The notes under the pieces were generated by a model, which made no database searches, had not been told where the DNA came from, and saw only the letters and a list, made by a program, of their open reading frames with translations. This document shows, piece by piece, positions 8,596-17,086 of a DNA stretch of 64,000 bases (its first letter is position 1; every line of letters starts with the position of its first letter). The DNA comes from Acidisoma sp. PAMC 29798 (GTDB lineage: Bacteria; Pseudomonadota; Alphaproteobacteria; Acetobacterales; Acetobacteraceae): NCBI RefSeq assembly GCF_030252425.1, contig NZ_CP126994.1:2170001-2234000 (forward strand), read 5' to 3'. The position numbers were made by a program, and so were the translations under genes.

Positions 8596-10476
8596 CTAAT
8601 TCCCTACAAACTGGCGTTCGATCGCCGTCTCGTACGCCTTCCGCGCCGCCCGCACCTCCGCGCGCTCAGACACTTCCGGCACCGCGACATCCCACCAATG
8701 GCCACCGGCATCCGTACTGATCAAGGCATCGGTGTCGATCACAACCGCATAGGTCTTCGTGCTCGCGCGCGCACGCGCCAAAGCCGGACCAAGCTCTGCC
8801 AGGGACGATACCTTTTCGCTCGTGGCCCCCAGGCTGCGGGCATGCATGGCGAAATCTACCTCGGGCAGAACTTCGTGGAAACTATCCTGCAACAGGTTGT
8901 TGAATCCCGCACCGCCCGTCGCATGTTGCAGGCGATTGATGCAGCCATAGCCACGATTGTCGAGAATCACGAGCACCAGCTTGCGGCCGAGCATGACCGA
9001 GGTCGCGATCTCAGAATTCAACATCAGGTAGGACCCGTCGCCGATCATGACGATGACCTCGCGCTCGGGCTGCGCCATCTTCACGCCCAGGCCGCCGGCG
9101 ATTTCGTAACCCATGCAGGAGAAGCCGTATTCCATGTGATAGCCGCCCGGCCTCTGCGCCTGCCACAGCTTATGCAATTCGCCTGGTAGACCACCCGCCG
9201 CGCAGACAACCACATCCGTCGGCTGCGACCAGCGCTGCACCATGCCCACCACCTGCGCATCAGACGGCAAGGCATTGCCCGGTTCGGCCGGCGCTTCAGT
9301 GTAGCTTTCCGCCTGCGTATACCACGCGGTTTTGCTGGATACCGCGCGCGGGGTCCAGGCCGTGTCCGCTGTCCAATCGCCCAGCGCCGCACCGAGTTCG
9401 ACCAACCCAGCGCGCGCATCCGCCACCAGCGGCTGCGCATTGTGCTTGCCTGCGTCAAAGGCTTGCGTGTTCAAGCCGATGATGCGGCGCCCCTCACCCT
9501 GGAACAGCGCCCAGGATCCTGTCGTGAAATCCTGCAACCGCGTGCCGACCGCGAGCACGACATCGGCCTCTGCGGCGAACTCATTCGCGGCGCCGGTACC
9601 GGTGACGCCAATGGCGCCCATGTTCATGGGATGCGCGGTCGCGAGAGAGGATTTTCCGGCCTGGGTTTCGCCCACAGGAATGCCATGCGCCTGCGCGAAA
9701 GCCGCGAGTTCGCGCTCCGCTTCGGAATAAAGCGTGCCACCACCGCAAACGATGAAGGGCCGCCGCGCAGATTTCAGCAGACGGATCGCCTCGCCCAGTT
9801 CGCGTGCATCAGGGCGTGGGCGGCGCGGCGTCCAGATGCGTTCGTCGAAGAAATGGGCCGGGAAGTCGAATGCTTCCGTCTGCACGTCCTGGCAAAGACC
9901 CAGTGTCACGGGGCCGCATTCGGCAGGATCGGTCAAAACCTGCATGGTGCGGGCGAAGGCCGGCATGATCTGCTCGGGCCGCGTGATACGATCGAAATAG
10001 CGCGATACCGGGCGGAAGGCATCATTCGCCGTGATCGTCCCATCCTGCCAATCCTCGACCTGCTGCAACACGGGGTCAGGTCGACGGCTGGCGAAGACAT
10101 CGCCCGGCAGCAGCAGAAGCGGCAGCCGATTGACATGCGCGACGGCCGCCGCGGTGACGAGGTTGAGCGCGCCCGGCCCGATCGACGTCGTGCAGGCCAT
10201 GACGCGGCGGCGACGCAGCGCCTTGGCATAGGCGGTGGCCGCATGGGCCATCGCCTGCTCGTTATGCGCGCGGAAGGTTGGCAACACATCGCGCACGCCG
10301 TGTAGCGCCTCCCCCATGCCCGCGACATTGCCGTGGCCAAAAATCGCCCAGACGCCGCCGAAGAACGGCAGGATCTGCGTTTCACCAGAGGCCGCCTCGA
10401 TCACCGTCTTCTGCGCCGCCATGGCGCGGACCAAGGCCTGAGCCATCGTCAACCGGATTTTGCGCATCGCGAGCAT
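8596..10476 (-). CDS. iolD: 3D-(3,5/4)-trihydroxycyclohexane-1,2-dione acylhydrolase
   Basis: 626 residues, a thiamine-diphosphate enzyme. It hydrolyses the cyclic dione made by IolE to 5-deoxy-D-glucuronate, opening the ring. The three-domain ThDP layout is visible: N-terminal pyrimidine-binding domain with FGGVWAIFGHGNVAGMGEAL, central domain with GGGTLYSEAERELAAFA, and C-terminal diphosphate-binding motif GDGSYLMLNSEIATS ending in ILDNRGYGCINRLQ. Normal length. The ATG at 10476 follows GAGGAAAGG and lies 7 bases after the iolC stop, so the two are in one transcript. An ATG three codons in is an alternative start. Confidence 0.95.
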   Translation of the reverse strand: MLAMRKIRLTMAQALVRAMAAQKTVIEAASGETQILPFFGGVWAIFGHGNVAGMGEALHGVRDVLPTFRAHNEQAMAHAATAYAKALRRRRVMACTTSIGPGALNLVTAAAVAHVNRLPLLLLPGDVFASRRPDPVLQQVEDWQDGTITANDAFRPVSRYFDRITRPEQIMPAFARTMQVLTDPAECGPVTLGLCQDVQTEAFDFPAHFFDERIWTPRRPRPDARELGEAIRLLKSARRPFIVCGGGTLYSEAERELAAFAQAHGIPVGETQAGKSSLATAHPMNMGAIGVTGTGAANEFAAEADVVLAVGTRLQDFTTGSWALFQGEGRRIIGLNTQAFDAGKHNAQPLVADARAGLVELGAALGDWTADTAWTPRAVSSKTAWYTQAESYTEAPAEPGNALPSDAQVVGMVQRWSQPTDVVVCAAGGLPGELHKLWQAQRPGGYHMEYGFSCMGYEIAGGLGVKMAQPEREVIVMIGDGSYLMLNSEIATSVMLGRKLVLVILDNRGYGCINRLQHATGGAGFNNLLQDSFHEVLPEVDFAMHARSLGATSEKVSSLAELGPALARARASTKTYAVVIDTDALISTDAGGHWWDVAVPEVSERAEVRAARKAYETAIERQFVGN

Positions 10477-10483
10477 CCTTTCC

Positions 10484-12397
10484 TCAGGCGGCCTTCGACC
10501 GTCGCGTATCGCCCCAGGCCGTCACCAGCCGGCCGAAACGCTCGGCCATCTGGTCGACTGCCTGGGCATCCGTGATCGTGCCCGACAGCCAGGCACGCGC
10601 CGGCTCGATATGGATGGTGCGGCCCACGGCGAAGCCCTTCACCAAAGGCACCTCGGCACAGGCCTTGAAGGTTTCAATCAGATCATCGAAGGGTGCTTCC
10701 AGCCCGAGCACCATCACACCGCGACAATACGCGTCACTCTGGCCGATGGTACGGCTGATCGCGTCCCAAGCCTTCGCACTCTTCTGCGGTTCCAGCTTCC
10801 ACCAGTCGGGCTTGATGCCGATATCGTAAATGCGCTGAATGACGCGGGGAATTGTGTCATCCAGCAACGGGCCATGCTTGCCAGCGATGATTTCGATCAG
10901 CAGATCGCGACCCAAGGTGCGACAGGCGTCGTAGACGCGTTGCAATTCGCGTTCCTGCCGCAGGCGCAGCTCCTCCGGATCATCGGGGTGATAGAAGCAC
11001 AGGCATTTGATGACCTGGCTGGTCGGCCATTCGATGAGATGCGTGCCCAGGCTGCCGCCATATTCGAAGTCGAGCGGACGCGAGCCCGTCAATTCCACAG
11101 GCCGCGCCACCCAAAGCTTGTGGTCGGCGGCGCGGAACAGCGCTTCCCGCCCATAACGCCCGTCGATGAACATGCCGAAGCCCGGCCGACCATCCGCCAC
11201 ACGCGCGGCCGCCTGCACAGCGAGCACCTTGAAGTCATTGATCCGTGCGAAAGGGGCGCCAACCTCCGTCGCGACCGCTTCCAACTGGATGCGATGGTCG
11301 ATCGCCAGCGCCATGATGCCCGGCGGACTCGCGGGCCGCGTCGTCGCCCAATGGATGTGGTTGATGGCGCGATCATGCCGCAGGGCGCGATGCGGGCTGC
11401 CATGGTCGAGGAAGGCGCGCAATTCCGGAAAGGTCGGGATTTCCGGTGAGCACAAGAGGCGCGATACGGCGAAGGCGCCGCAGGCATTGGCATAGGCGCA
11501 GCAGGTTTCCAATGCCTCATTCCGCAGCCAGCCACGCAGGAAGCCGGACATAAAGGAATCGCCCGCACCGAGAACGTTATAGACTTCCACGGGGAATCCC
11601 GGCCCCCTCACCCCGTCATCCAGGCTGTCGGGGATGGCATCGGGGAAGACCACGCAGCCCATCGGCCCGCGTTTGCAGACGATGGCGGCGGCGGATTTGG
11701 CCCGAATGTTGCGGATCGCTTGCAGCGTATCTTCCGATCCGCCCGCGACATGCAGCTCCTCCTCCGTGCCGACGATGAGGTCGCATTGCATCAGCACCGG
11801 CGCCAGATGCGCAGTCACCGCGTCAGAGCGGATGTAGCGCGCCTCACCCGCGTCATGCCCCGCAAGGCCCCAAAGGTTCGGGCGATAATCGACGTCGAAG
11901 ATGACCTTGCGGCCATTGGCGCGGGCGATGCGTATCGCCTTGTTCTGCGCCGCCGCCGTGCCGGCTTGGGCGAAATGCGTGCCGGTCACCACCACCGAGG
12001 CCGAGGAGGCGATGAAGGCCTCGTCGATATCGTCCTCGCACAGCGCCATGTCTGCGCAATTGTCGCGGTAGAAGACCAGCGGAAAGGTTTCGCTGTCCCG
12101 CACGCCGAGGATCACCAGGGCGGTCAGCCGGGTCTTGTCCGTGACGACGCCGGCCGTCTCAACACCTTCGCGGGCGAGTTGCTCCAGCAAGAAACGGCCG
12201 ATCTGCTCGTCACCCACGCGGGTGATCAGGCCCGAGCGCAGGCCGAGGCGAGACGTTCCGATGGCGATATTGGCCGGGCAACCGCCCACGGCCTTGGTGA
12301 AGCTTCCCATGTCTTCCAGCCGGCCGCCGATCTGCTGGCCGTAAAGGTCGAGCGAGGACCGTCCGATCGCGATGAGGTCGAGTTGCGGGTCGGCCAT
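10484..12397 (-). CDS. iolC: 5-dehydro-2-deoxygluconokinase fused to an aldolase-like DUF2090 domain
   Basis: 637 residues, about twice the size of a lone IolC kinase. The N-terminal half is a PfkB/ribokinase-fold kinase: substrate motif VGGCPANIAIGTSRLGL and catalytic GAGDSFMSGFLRGW. It phosphorylates DKG. From about residue 330 the protein is a DUF2090 domain (ALAIDHRIQLE, KCLCFYHPDDPE, IEIIAGKHG), annotated in related fusions as the DKG-phosphate aldolase that yields dihydroxyacetone phosphate and malonate semialdehyde. No separate iolJ is visible nearby, which fits this domain supplying the aldolase step (inference). First catabolic gene after the regulator. Confidence 0.92.
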   Translation of the reverse strand: MADPQLDLIAIGRSSLDLYGQQIGGRLEDMGSFTKAVGGCPANIAIGTSRLGLRSGLITRVGDEQIGRFLLEQLAREGVETAGVVTDKTRLTALVILGVRDSETFPLVFYRDNCADMALCEDDIDEAFIASSASVVVTGTHFAQAGTAAAQNKAIRIARANGRKVIFDVDYRPNLWGLAGHDAGEARYIRSDAVTAHLAPVLMQCDLIVGTEEELHVAGGSEDTLQAIRNIRAKSAAAIVCKRGPMGCVVFPDAIPDSLDDGVRGPGFPVEVYNVLGAGDSFMSGFLRGWLRNEALETCCAYANACGAFAVSRLLCSPEIPTFPELRAFLDHGSPHRALRHDRAINHIHWATTRPASPPGIMALAIDHRIQLEAVATEVGAPFARINDFKVLAVQAAARVADGRPGFGMFIDGRYGREALFRAADHKLWVARPVELTGSRPLDFEYGGSLGTHLIEWPTSQVIKCLCFYHPDDPEELRLRQERELQRVYDACRTLGRDLLIEIIAGKHGPLLDDTIPRVIQRIYDIGIKPDWWKLEPQKSAKAWDAISRTIGQSDAYCRGVMVLGLEAPFDDLIETFKACAEVPLVKGFAVGRTIHIEPARAWLSGTITDAQAVDQMAERFGRLVTAWGDTRRSKAA

Positions 12398-12490
12398 CGG
12401 GAACCTCTTGTCTTATCGGTAGACGGGAAGCGGCAGCGTTTCCAAAGCGGCTTTTGCCGCGCTTTCTTAGGCACGGATAAAACCACCGTT

Positions 12491-12501
12491 CCAAAATTTG
12501 G
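12491..12501. promoter_or_regulatory. Candidate operator palindrome upstream of iolC
   Basis: CCAAAATTTGG is an 11-base perfect odd palindrome in the 124-base gap between the regulator stop and iolC. It lacks the GGAA-N6-TTCC form found in front of iolG, so its link to the regulator is weak. Confidence 0.25.
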
Positions 12502-12521
12502 TCAAGATGGTTCGTATGTTC

Positions 12522-13391
12522 TCACGCACCATTCTCCGCTCGTCGGCTCACCAATGCGACCGCCAGAGTGGTGGCGAGGGCGAAAGTCGCGGCGAGAGAG
12601 CGGAAACCCGCATAGTCCGCTTCGGCGACCTCCAGCCAGACATGGGCCGATTGCACGAGCGGCGAGAAAGGTGAATCGGTGATCCCCACCACCGGCACAC
12701 CACGCTCGAAGGCCGCACGGACCGTCGCCAAAGTCTCCCCCGCGTAGGGCGTGAAGCTGATCGCCAGAAGCGCGTCATCGGCGCGAATGAGATCGACCTG
12801 CCGCGCACCGAGACCGCCGAGTTGATCGACGAGGTCACAGCGAGCGCCGAGCTTTTGGAGGGCATAGGCGAGATAGACCGCGACGGGAAAAGCACGACGC
12901 ACGCCCACGATATAAATCGTATTCGCCGCCGCCAGCCGCGCGACCGCCTGCTCAAGGGCCTGGACATCAACGCCTTGGCGGAAATCCCGCGTCGAGGCGC
13001 AGGAAGCTTCGACCAGCCCATCCAGCAATCCCATGACATCCCCGCCATGCGCGCCGTCATGCAGCGCCTCCAGCCGGGCGTTGTAATCGGGCCAGCGATC
13101 CCGCGCATGAGACTGGAACACCAGTTGCAGATCCGAAAAACCTGAATAGCCCAGCGCCTGGGCGAAGCGGATCATGGTCGAGGGTTGGACCCGCGCCTGG
13201 CGGGCGAGTTCGGCCACGCGCCCGAAGGCAATTTCCTGCGGGTGCTGAATGGCGAAATCCGCGACCTGAACAAGGCGCTTGGGCATGCGGTCCCGCCGAT
13301 CGAGGATCACGGCACGCAAGCTGCGGAAATCCCGTGGCGGGTCGTCGGTCTTGGGGGAATGCGGCGCGAAGCCACTCTCCTCAGCATCCAT
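12522..13391 (-). CDS. iolR: MurR/RpiR-family transcriptional regulator of inositol genes
   Basis: About 289 residues. An N-terminal RpiR helix-turn-helix (FGRVAELARQARVQPSTMIR, with QALGYSGFSDLQ after it) is followed by a SIS sugar-phosphate isomerase-like domain (ANTIYIVGVRRAFPVAVYLA and ISFTPYAGETLATVRAA), which would sense a phosphorylated inositol intermediate. The ATG at 13391 has GGGAG nine bases upstream; an extension to 13418 is possible. Located between iolC and the divergent iolG, with a GGAA-N6-TTCC palindrome just upstream. RpiR-type IolR proteins in rhizobia repress iol genes, so the same role is inferred. Confidence 0.85.
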   Translation of the reverse strand: MDAEESGFAPHSPKTDDPPRDFRSLRAVILDRRDRMPKRLVQVADFAIQHPQEIAFGRVAELARQARVQPSTMIRFAQALGYSGFSDLQLVFQSHARDRWPDYNARLEALHDGAHGGDVMGLLDGLVEASCASTRDFRQGVDVQALEQAVARLAAANTIYIVGVRRAFPVAVYLAYALQKLGARCDLVDQLGGLGARQVDLIRADDALLAISFTPYAGETLATVRAAFERGVPVVGITDSPFSPLVQSAHVWLEVAEADYAGFRSLAATFALATTLAVALVSRRAENGA

Positions 13392-13425
13392 GCGTTTCTT
13401 CTCCCGTTGACAACCCATAGACCAA

Positions 13426-13443
13426 ATGGAATATCTCTTCCAT
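13426..13443. promoter_or_regulatory. Probable IolR operator in the iolR-iolG divergent promoter
   Basis: ATGGAATATCTCTTCCAT contains inverted ATGGAA/TTCCAT half-sites six bases apart, i.e. GGAA-N6-TTCC. This is the motif I recall being reported for the RpiR-type IolR of Sinorhizobium. It is 66 bases before iolG and 35 bases before the regulator start, placed to control both. Confidence 0.7.
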
Positions 13444-13508
13444 ATCTACGACAAACAAATAAAAACGCTCCAAGCGTTCCTGCCGACCCCTTGAGAAAGA
13501 ACGATAGA

Positions 13509-14507
13509 ATGATCCGTTTCTCCGTCCTCGGCTGTGGCCGCATCGGCAGCATGCATGCGCGCAACCTGACGCGGCATCCGAAGGCGCGCCTGGTGTCGGT
13601 CTTCGACGTGGTGACCGCCGCGTCTGACGCGATGGCGCAGGAATTGGGCGTGAAGGCCGCCGCGTCGGTCGCGGAAGTGCTCGCGGATCAGGATGTGGAC
13701 GCGGTGCTGATCGCGACCAGCACGGATACGCATGTCGAGCTGATCACCGCCGCCGCCCGCGCCGGCAAGGCGATTCTTTGCGAGAAGCCGATCGCCCTGG
13801 ACATGGCGAAGGTGGATCAATGCTGGGGCGAGATTCGCGACCTCGGCGCAACCATCATGATCGGCTTCAACCGCCGGTTCGATCCGTCCTTCCGCGCCGT
13901 GCATGACCGCATGACGGCGGGCGAAATCGGCAAGCTGGAGCAGGTGATCATCACCAGCCGCGATCCCGGCCCGCCGCCGATCGGCTATATCAAGGTCTCT
14001 GGCGGGCTATTCCGCGACATGACCATCCATGACTTCGACCTTGCGCGATATTTCGCCGGGGACATCGTGGAGGTGCATGCTTTTGGCGGTAACCTCGTCG
14101 ATCCCGCCATCGCGGCGGCAGGGGATATCGATGCCGCCATGGTGACGATGCGGGCCGCGTCCGGCGCGCTCATTCATATCAACAACAGCCGTCGTGCGAG
14201 CTATGGGTATGACCAGCGGCTGGAGGTGTTCGGCGAGAAGGGCATGCTCATCGCCGGAAATAAGACGGCGACGACGGTGCAGGCCTATTCAGCCGAGCGC
14301 ACCGGCGCGGCAGACGTGGTGCTGCCCTTCTTCATTGAGCGTTACGCCGATGCCTATGCCAATGAGATTGCGAATTTTGTGGATAGCGTCGCGACCGGCA
14401 AGGCGCCGCTGACAAGCTTTCGGGATGGCGCCGAGGCGCTCCGCCTCGCGGATGCGGCGTTGGAAAGCCTCAAGACGGGCAAGTCGGTTAAGATCTCACA
14501 CTCGTAG
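13509..14507 (+). CDS. iolG: Inositol 2-dehydrogenase
   Basis: 332 residues of the Gfo/Idh/MocA family. It oxidises myo-inositol to 2-keto-myo-inositol with NAD, the first step of the pathway. The NAD-binding N-terminus FSVLGCGRIGSMHARNL, the ATSTDTHVEL stretch, the EKPIALD motif (Lys of the catalytic site) and FRDMTIHDFDLAR (catalytic Asp/His region) are all present. The ATG at 13509 follows GAGAAAGAA; an open extension back to 13185 lies over the regulator and is rejected. The stop codon TAG sits inside the CGTAGG of a downstream repeat, so the repeat begins within the gene's last bases. Confidence 0.93.
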   Translation: MIRFSVLGCGRIGSMHARNLTRHPKARLVSVFDVVTAASDAMAQELGVKAAASVAEVLADQDVDAVLIATSTDTHVELITAAARAGKAILCEKPIALDMAKVDQCWGEIRDLGATIMIGFNRRFDPSFRAVHDRMTAGEIGKLEQVIITSRDPGPPPIGYIKVSGGLFRDMTIHDFDLARYFAGDIVEVHAFGGNLVDPAIAAAGDIDAAMVTMRAASGALIHINNSRRASYGYDQRLEVFGEKGMLIAGNKTATTVQAYSAERTGAADVVLPFFIERYADAYANEIANFVDSVATGKAPLTSFRDGAEALRLADAALESLKTGKSVKISHS

Positions 14508-14579
14508 GGTGGATGAGCGCAGCGTTATCCATCGTGCGTCCGTGGTTCGGCGGAATACGCTGCGCTCTTCCGCCCTACG
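14503..14579. repeat. CGTAGGGYGGAT inverted repeat after iolG
   Basis: Two arms of about 31 bases (CGTAGGGTGGATGAGCGCAG onward and its imperfect reverse complement ending CCGCCCTACG at 14579) form a strong hairpin directly after iolG. It may act as a transcript end. Single and paired arms of the same family occur near 25.7, 29.6 and 29.8 kb. Confidence 0.7.
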
Positions 14580-14594
14580 TTGTGTGACCTCAAC

Positions 14595-15209
14595 TCAATC
14601 CCGCGGCCGGATCATCTCGAACAGGCTCGTGACTTCCGCATAATCGCCCCGGTAGCCGCATCGCCCTATGGGACGCGCGGCCGCCGTGTCGAACTTGCCG
14701 TCCGTCAGGAAAGCCGGGTCGATATGCACGCCCACAATCTGGCCGATGACCATGAAGTTCGAACCCGGACGGCCATCGAGACCGACGAGATGCTTGATCT
14801 CGACGAGCTTGCATTCGAGGGCGGCGGGGGACGCCGCGACGCGCGGCGGCTTGACCATCGTGGAGGGTGCGGCCGCGATCCCGGCCAGTTCCATCTCATT
14901 CACCTCGGGGCCCACCGCGCGGCTGCTGATGTTCATCACCTCCGCCAATGGCCGCACGGCGAGATTGGCGACGAACTCGCCCGTCTCCTCCACGTTGCGG
15001 ATGCTGTCCTTCCAGGAATTGCTGCTGAACATCACCATGGGCGGCTCGTCCGACACCATGTTGAAGAAGCTATAGGGCGCCAGGTTCACCACGCCCGCGC
15101 GGCTCATGCTGGTGATCCAGCCGATCGGCCGGGGGGCGATGATCGCCTTCAGCGGGTCATGCGGCAGCCCATGGCCGCGCGCGATCTCGTAGAAATACGA
15201 CTGTGTCAT
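14595..15209 (-). CDS. Flavin reductase-like (FMN-binding) domain protein
   Basis: About 204 residues. The flavin_reduct split-barrel signature is seen in KAIIAPRPIGWITSMSRAGV, NLAPYSFFNMVSDEPPMVMF and FVANLAVRPLAEVMN. Such proteins bind FMN and reduce it with NAD(P)H or act as small oxidoreductases; the partner is not known. The ATG at 15209 is preferred; the frame stays open to 15410 but that part lies over the start of the next gene. It is divergent from the CoA-transferase gene with a 67-base shared upstream region, so the two may be co-controlled. Confidence 0.85.
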   Translation of the reverse strand: MTQSYFYEIARGHGLPHDPLKAIIAPRPIGWITSMSRAGVVNLAPYSFFNMVSDEPPMVMFSSNSWKDSIRNVEETGEFVANLAVRPLAEVMNISSRAVGPEVNEMELAGIAAAPSTMVKPPRVAASPAALECKLVEIKHLVGLDGRPGSNFMVIGQIVGVHIDPAFLTDGKFDTAAARPIGRCGYRGDYAEVTSLFEMIRPRD

Positions 15210-15276
15210 GGTGACCACGGATACCCCGGCCGTCCGCGCCTGCCTACTGTGCCGGCACGACGATGAGGACGATTCG

Positions 15277-16500
15277 ATGGCTGGCGCGCTTTCACATATT
15301 CGGGTGCTCGACCTGTCCCGCGTCTTGGCGGGGCCCTGGGCCGGGCAGCTTCTGGGCGACCTCGGCGCCGAGGTCGTGAAGGTGGAGCGGCCTGGCAGCG
15401 GCGACGACACGCGCAGTTGGGGACCGCCTTTCCTAAAGGACGCCGACGGCCAGGATACGCGCGATGCCGCCTATTTCCTCTGCGCCAATCGCAACAAGCA
15501 GTCGGTGACGATCGACTTTACCAAGCCGGAGGGGCAGGCACTCGTCACCGCCCTCGCCCGCTCCTCCGACATCCTGATCGAGAACTTCAAGGTCGGCGGC
15601 CTCGCCCAATACGGCCTGGATTATGAGACGCTACGGGCCGAGAACCCCCGGCTGATCTATTGCTCCATCACCGGCTTCGGCCAGACCGGACCCTATGCCG
15701 AGCGCGCGGGCTATGACTTCCTCATTCAAGGCATGGGCGGCTTGATGAGCATCACCGGCCGGCGGGACGGTGAGCCCGGCGCCGGGCCGCAGAAGGTGGG
15801 CGTGGCGGTGACGGATATCCTGACCGGGCTCTATGCCTCCAACGCCATCCTGGCCGCCCTCGCCCATCGTGAGGTGTCCGGCCTCGGCCAATATATCGAT
15901 CTCGCCTTGCTGGACGTGCAGGTCGCGAGCCTCGCCAATCAGACGATGAACTATCTGACGACAGGTCAATCGCCGGTGCGGATGGGCAACGCGCATCCCA
16001 ATATCGTGCCCTATCAGGATTACCCGACGGCCGATGGGGCGATGATCCTGGCGGTGGGGAATGACGGGCAGTTCGCGCGCCTCGCGACGGCGGCGGGCCA
16101 TGCCGAATGGGCGGCCTCGCCCTTGTTCGCCACCAACCAGGCGCGGGTGGCGAACCGGGATGCGTTTGCGGCGGCCTTCTCCGCCGTGTCCGTCACGCGA
16201 ACGACGAAGGCATGGATGGCGGTGTTGGAGCCGGCGGGCGTGCCTTGCGGCCCGGTCAATACCCTGGCCGAAGTCTTCGCGGATCCGCAGGTGGTGGCGC
16301 GCGGCTTGGCCGTGCGCATGCCCCATGGCAGCGGCGCCGAGGCCCGGCTGGTGGCCAATCCCATTCGCATGTCCGAAACGCCGGTGGAATACCGCACCGC
16401 GCCCCCGCTTTTGGGCGAGCACACGCGCCGGGTGTTGACTGATCGACTGGGCTTGGATGACGCTGAGATCACCGCACTCGCGGATCGAGGGGTCCTCTAG
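15277..16500 (+). CDS. CaiB/BaiF-family CoA transferase
   Basis: 407 residues, normal for class III CoA transferases. Evidence: LDLSRVLAGPWAGQLLGDLG followed by AEVVKVERPGSGDDTRSWGP at the N-terminus, then NRNKQSVTIDF, YCSITGFGQTGPY and the YDFLIQGMGGLMSITG stretch that supplies the catalytic aspartate (YD). These enzymes move CoA between carboxylic acids. The acceptor cannot be told from sequence. Start at the ATG 15277 by alignment with the family's N-terminus; the frame continues upstream to 15208 without a family match. Confidence 0.9.
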   Translation: MAGALSHIRVLDLSRVLAGPWAGQLLGDLGAEVVKVERPGSGDDTRSWGPPFLKDADGQDTRDAAYFLCANRNKQSVTIDFTKPEGQALVTALARSSDILIENFKVGGLAQYGLDYETLRAENPRLIYCSITGFGQTGPYAERAGYDFLIQGMGGLMSITGRRDGEPGAGPQKVGVAVTDILTGLYASNAILAALAHREVSGLGQYIDLALLDVQVASLANQTMNYLTTGQSPVRMGNAHPNIVPYQDYPTADGAMILAVGNDGQFARLATAAGHAEWAASPLFATNQARVANRDAFAAAFSAVSVTRTTKAWMAVLEPAGVPCGPVNTLAEVFADPQVVARGLAVRMPHGSGAEARLVANPIRMSETPVEYRTAPPLLGEHTRRVLTDRLGLDDAEITALADRGVL

Positions 16501-16611
16501 AAGCCTCCCAACCTCGTGATCGCCCGAGGAGAAAAAGTTCATACTTCCGGCGCAAAGACTTGTCCTAATCTCATCTCTCGAAACATTCACATTCGGAATG
16601 AGGATTGAGCG

Positions 16612-17067
16612 ATGGTTGAACGCTTGGTTGACGTAGTCAGTCCGAAAAAAGGTGTGGTTCACACCTTCCCGGTTTCCGTGCCGGATGGGGACAGCGCTCC
16701 GCCTGACGCCGAATTCGAGGCAAAAGCCTTGGATGCTGCCAAGTTTTCGGAGCTTATGCCGAAGCCGGATGTCGATGAACTATCGGCCCGCATGCACGTA
16801 AGCCGTGGCGGGCAGGTCGTGCCCTATGGCGACCCGAAAGATTTCCGTACCGAGACGAAGGCAGCTTTGGAGCAAGCGGTGCGCGCGCGCGCCTATCAGC
16901 TTTGGGAAGCGGCCGGCCGCCCCGAAGGTGAGGCTGACGCCATCTGGCATCAGGCGCGAGAGCAGCATCTTCGGGAACGTGCGTACAAGCTTTGGGAGAT
17001 GGAAGGCTGCCCGGAAGGCCAGTGCGATGACCATTGGCATCGCACATGCAATTTTGAGGCGGCATAA
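16612..17067 (+). CDS. Small protein with two DUF2934 repeats
   Basis: 151 residues. The first 85 residues are unremarkable and hydrophilic. The C-terminal part holds two copies of the DUF2934 pattern: RARAYQLWEAAGRPEGEADAIW and, 29 residues later, RERAYKLWEMEGCPEGQCDDHW (shown here only in part). Each repeat is a short helical hairpin with conserved A-Y-x-L-W-E, G-x-P-E-G and a terminal W-H. Function of the domain is unknown. GAGG lies about 10 bases before the ATG. Stands alone between two convergently placed genes. Confidence 0.75.
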   Translation: MVERLVDVVSPKKGVVHTFPVSVPDGDSAPPDAEFEAKALDAAKFSELMPKPDVDELSARMHVSRGGQVVPYGDPKDFRTETKAALEQAVRARAYQLWEAAGRPEGEADAIWHQAREQHLRERAYKLWEMEGCPEGQCDDHWHRTCNFEAA

Positions 17068-17086
17068 CCCTGCGGCCTAACGGCGT

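Noticed and set aside
13185-13508. N-terminal extension of iolG
   Set aside because: It overlies the regulator gene on the other strand; the family N-terminus begins at the ATG at 13509.
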